Assembly (NCBI GenBank): GCA_021783385.1
Contig: JAJXTX010000160.1
Span: forward strand, 1-6,053
Direction: 5' to 3'
Source: Pseudomonadota bacterium
Lineage (GTDB): Bacteria > Pseudomonadota > Gammaproteobacteria > Xanthomonadales > Rhodanobacteraceae
Length of the DNA: 6,053 bases
Each line of letters opens with the position of its first letter. Position 1 is the first letter of the stretch. The notes under the pieces were generated by a model that was given only the letters and a program-made list of their open reading frames with translations, searched no databases and was not told where the DNA came from. Below are positions 5,542-6,053 of the stretch, one piece after another. A program made the translations under genes and the position numbers.

Positions 5542-6053
5542 TGAATCGTTCGTTGAAGTTGTCGATGCTGCTGGCGCTGGCCCTGGGCAGCAGCCATGCG
5601 ATGGCGCTGGATCTCGGTCAGGTGCAGGTCAAATCGAGCTTGGGGGAGCCACTGCTGGCGGAGATCCCGCTGCACCCCGCCAATCCGGCGGAGCTGCAGA
5701 ATCTCACCGTGCAGCTGGCGTCGAACGAGGATTTCGCCCGGGCCGGGATCGTCGGCGGGCGCACGACCATCCCGCTGCATTTCAGTGTCGCGAAAACCGC
5801 CGGCGGCCAGTCGGTGATCCGCATCACCAGCAGCGTGTCGGTGGACGACCCTTACCTTGACCTGCTGCTGCAGGTGAAGGACAGGGCCGGCACCAGCGTG
5901 CGCGAGTTCGCGATCCTGCTCGATCCGCCCGGAAGCCACCCGGCCACCAGCGTCGCGCCGCCCGCGGCCGCGGCCGCGGCGCCAGCACCGGCTGCGGCCA
6001 GTCGCCCGGTTCAGCGTGCCGCCGCGCCGGCCGCGCCGCGTCCGAGTCGCGCC
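5541..6053 (+). CDS. fimV: FimV/TspA-family polar pilus-assembly protein, N-terminal part (cut by the window edge)
   Basis: FimV is a large inner-membrane, peptidoglycan-binding protein that helps assemble the type IV pilus secretin and organises the cell pole. Only 171 codons are in the window; no stop is reached. A signal peptide is clear (NRSLK, hydrophobic LSMLLALALG, cleavage likely after SSHAMA at residue 22). The mature part opens with LDLGQVQVKSSLGEPLLAEIPL (23-44), which matches the family's 'LG.i.l.S.LnqPL.AeI.L' opening, followed by NEDFARAGI (62-70), SVIRITSSVSVDDPYLDLLLQV (91-112) and the REFAILLDPP block (121-130). From about 131 an Ala/Pro-rich linker begins. The LysM domain, transmembrane segment and cytoplasmic TPR part expected of full-length FimV lie beyond the edge. 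It probably has its own promoter in the 148-bp gap upstream. Confidence 0.93.
   Translation, partial: MNRSLKLSMLLALALGSSHAMALDLGQVQVKSSLGEPLLAEIPLHPANPAELQNLTVQLASNEDFARAGIVGGRTTIPLHFSVAKTAGGQSVIRITSSVSVDDPYLDLLLQVKDRAGTSVREFAILLDPPGSHPATSVAPPAAAAAAPAPAAASRPVQRAAAPAAPRPSRA
5962..5979. repeat. (CCGCGG)x3 tandem repeat in the fimV Ala/Pro linker
   Basis: Three perfect back-to-back copies of a palindromic hexamer, encoding part of an alanine run (residues 142-147). The unit is a multiple of three, so copy change would alter linker length without breaking the frame. Confidence 0.5.

Noticed and set aside
5457..5939. 160-codon minus-strand open frame opposite the fimV start
   Set aside because: Antisense to the clear FimV signal peptide and N-terminal domain; its product is low-complexity and unrecognised.

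Overview
The window is about 6 kb of GC-rich (roughly 68-70% by eye), tightly packed chromosomal DNA. It looks like core genome from a gammaproteobacterium of the Xanthomonadales/Lysobacterales, and I would guess a Rhodanobacteraceae- or Xanthomonadaceae-type genome. That rests on protein resemblance and on remembered gene order (prmB - GNAT - aroC - 2-hydroxyacid dehydrogenase - asd - fimV), not on a search. I see no mobile element, CRISPR array, tRNA or rRNA, and no sign of recent transfer.

Layout. At the left edge, on the minus strand, is the N-terminal 80 codons of phosphatidylserine decarboxylase (psd). It is divergent from the rest. The 97-bp gap between psd and prmB carries two outward-facing TATACT -10 boxes. 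Rightwards run prmB (ribosomal protein uL3 glutamine methyltransferase), a RimJ/RimL-like GNAT acetyltransferase, aroC (chorismate synthase), a D-2-hydroxyacid dehydrogenase, asd (aspartate-semialdehyde dehydrogenase) and a small secreted coiled-coil protein of unknown function. Spacing between these six is tight (17, 31 and 16 nt gaps, then a 4-nt and a 1-nt overlap) and no terminator is visible, so they probably form one transcription unit. A 148-bp gap with its own weak promoter candidate, several small inverted repeats and an 11-codon leader ORF then precedes fimV. FimV is a polar peptidoglycan-binding scaffold of type IV pili; only its first 171 codons are in the window.

How the genes fit together. 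aroC (last step to chorismate) and asd (branch point to lysine/diaminopimelate, threonine and methionine) are amino-acid biosynthesis genes. prmB and possibly the GNAT enzyme modify proteins of the translation machinery. psd makes phosphatidylethanolamine in the inner membrane. fimV and perhaps the small exported protein act at the cell envelope.

I did not find a new biological system here. The most worthwhile loose ends are the unannotated exported coiled-coil protein fused translationally to the end of asd, the possibly leaderless psd start within a back-to-back promoter, and the structured fimV leader with a stop-start (TGATG) coupled mini-ORF.
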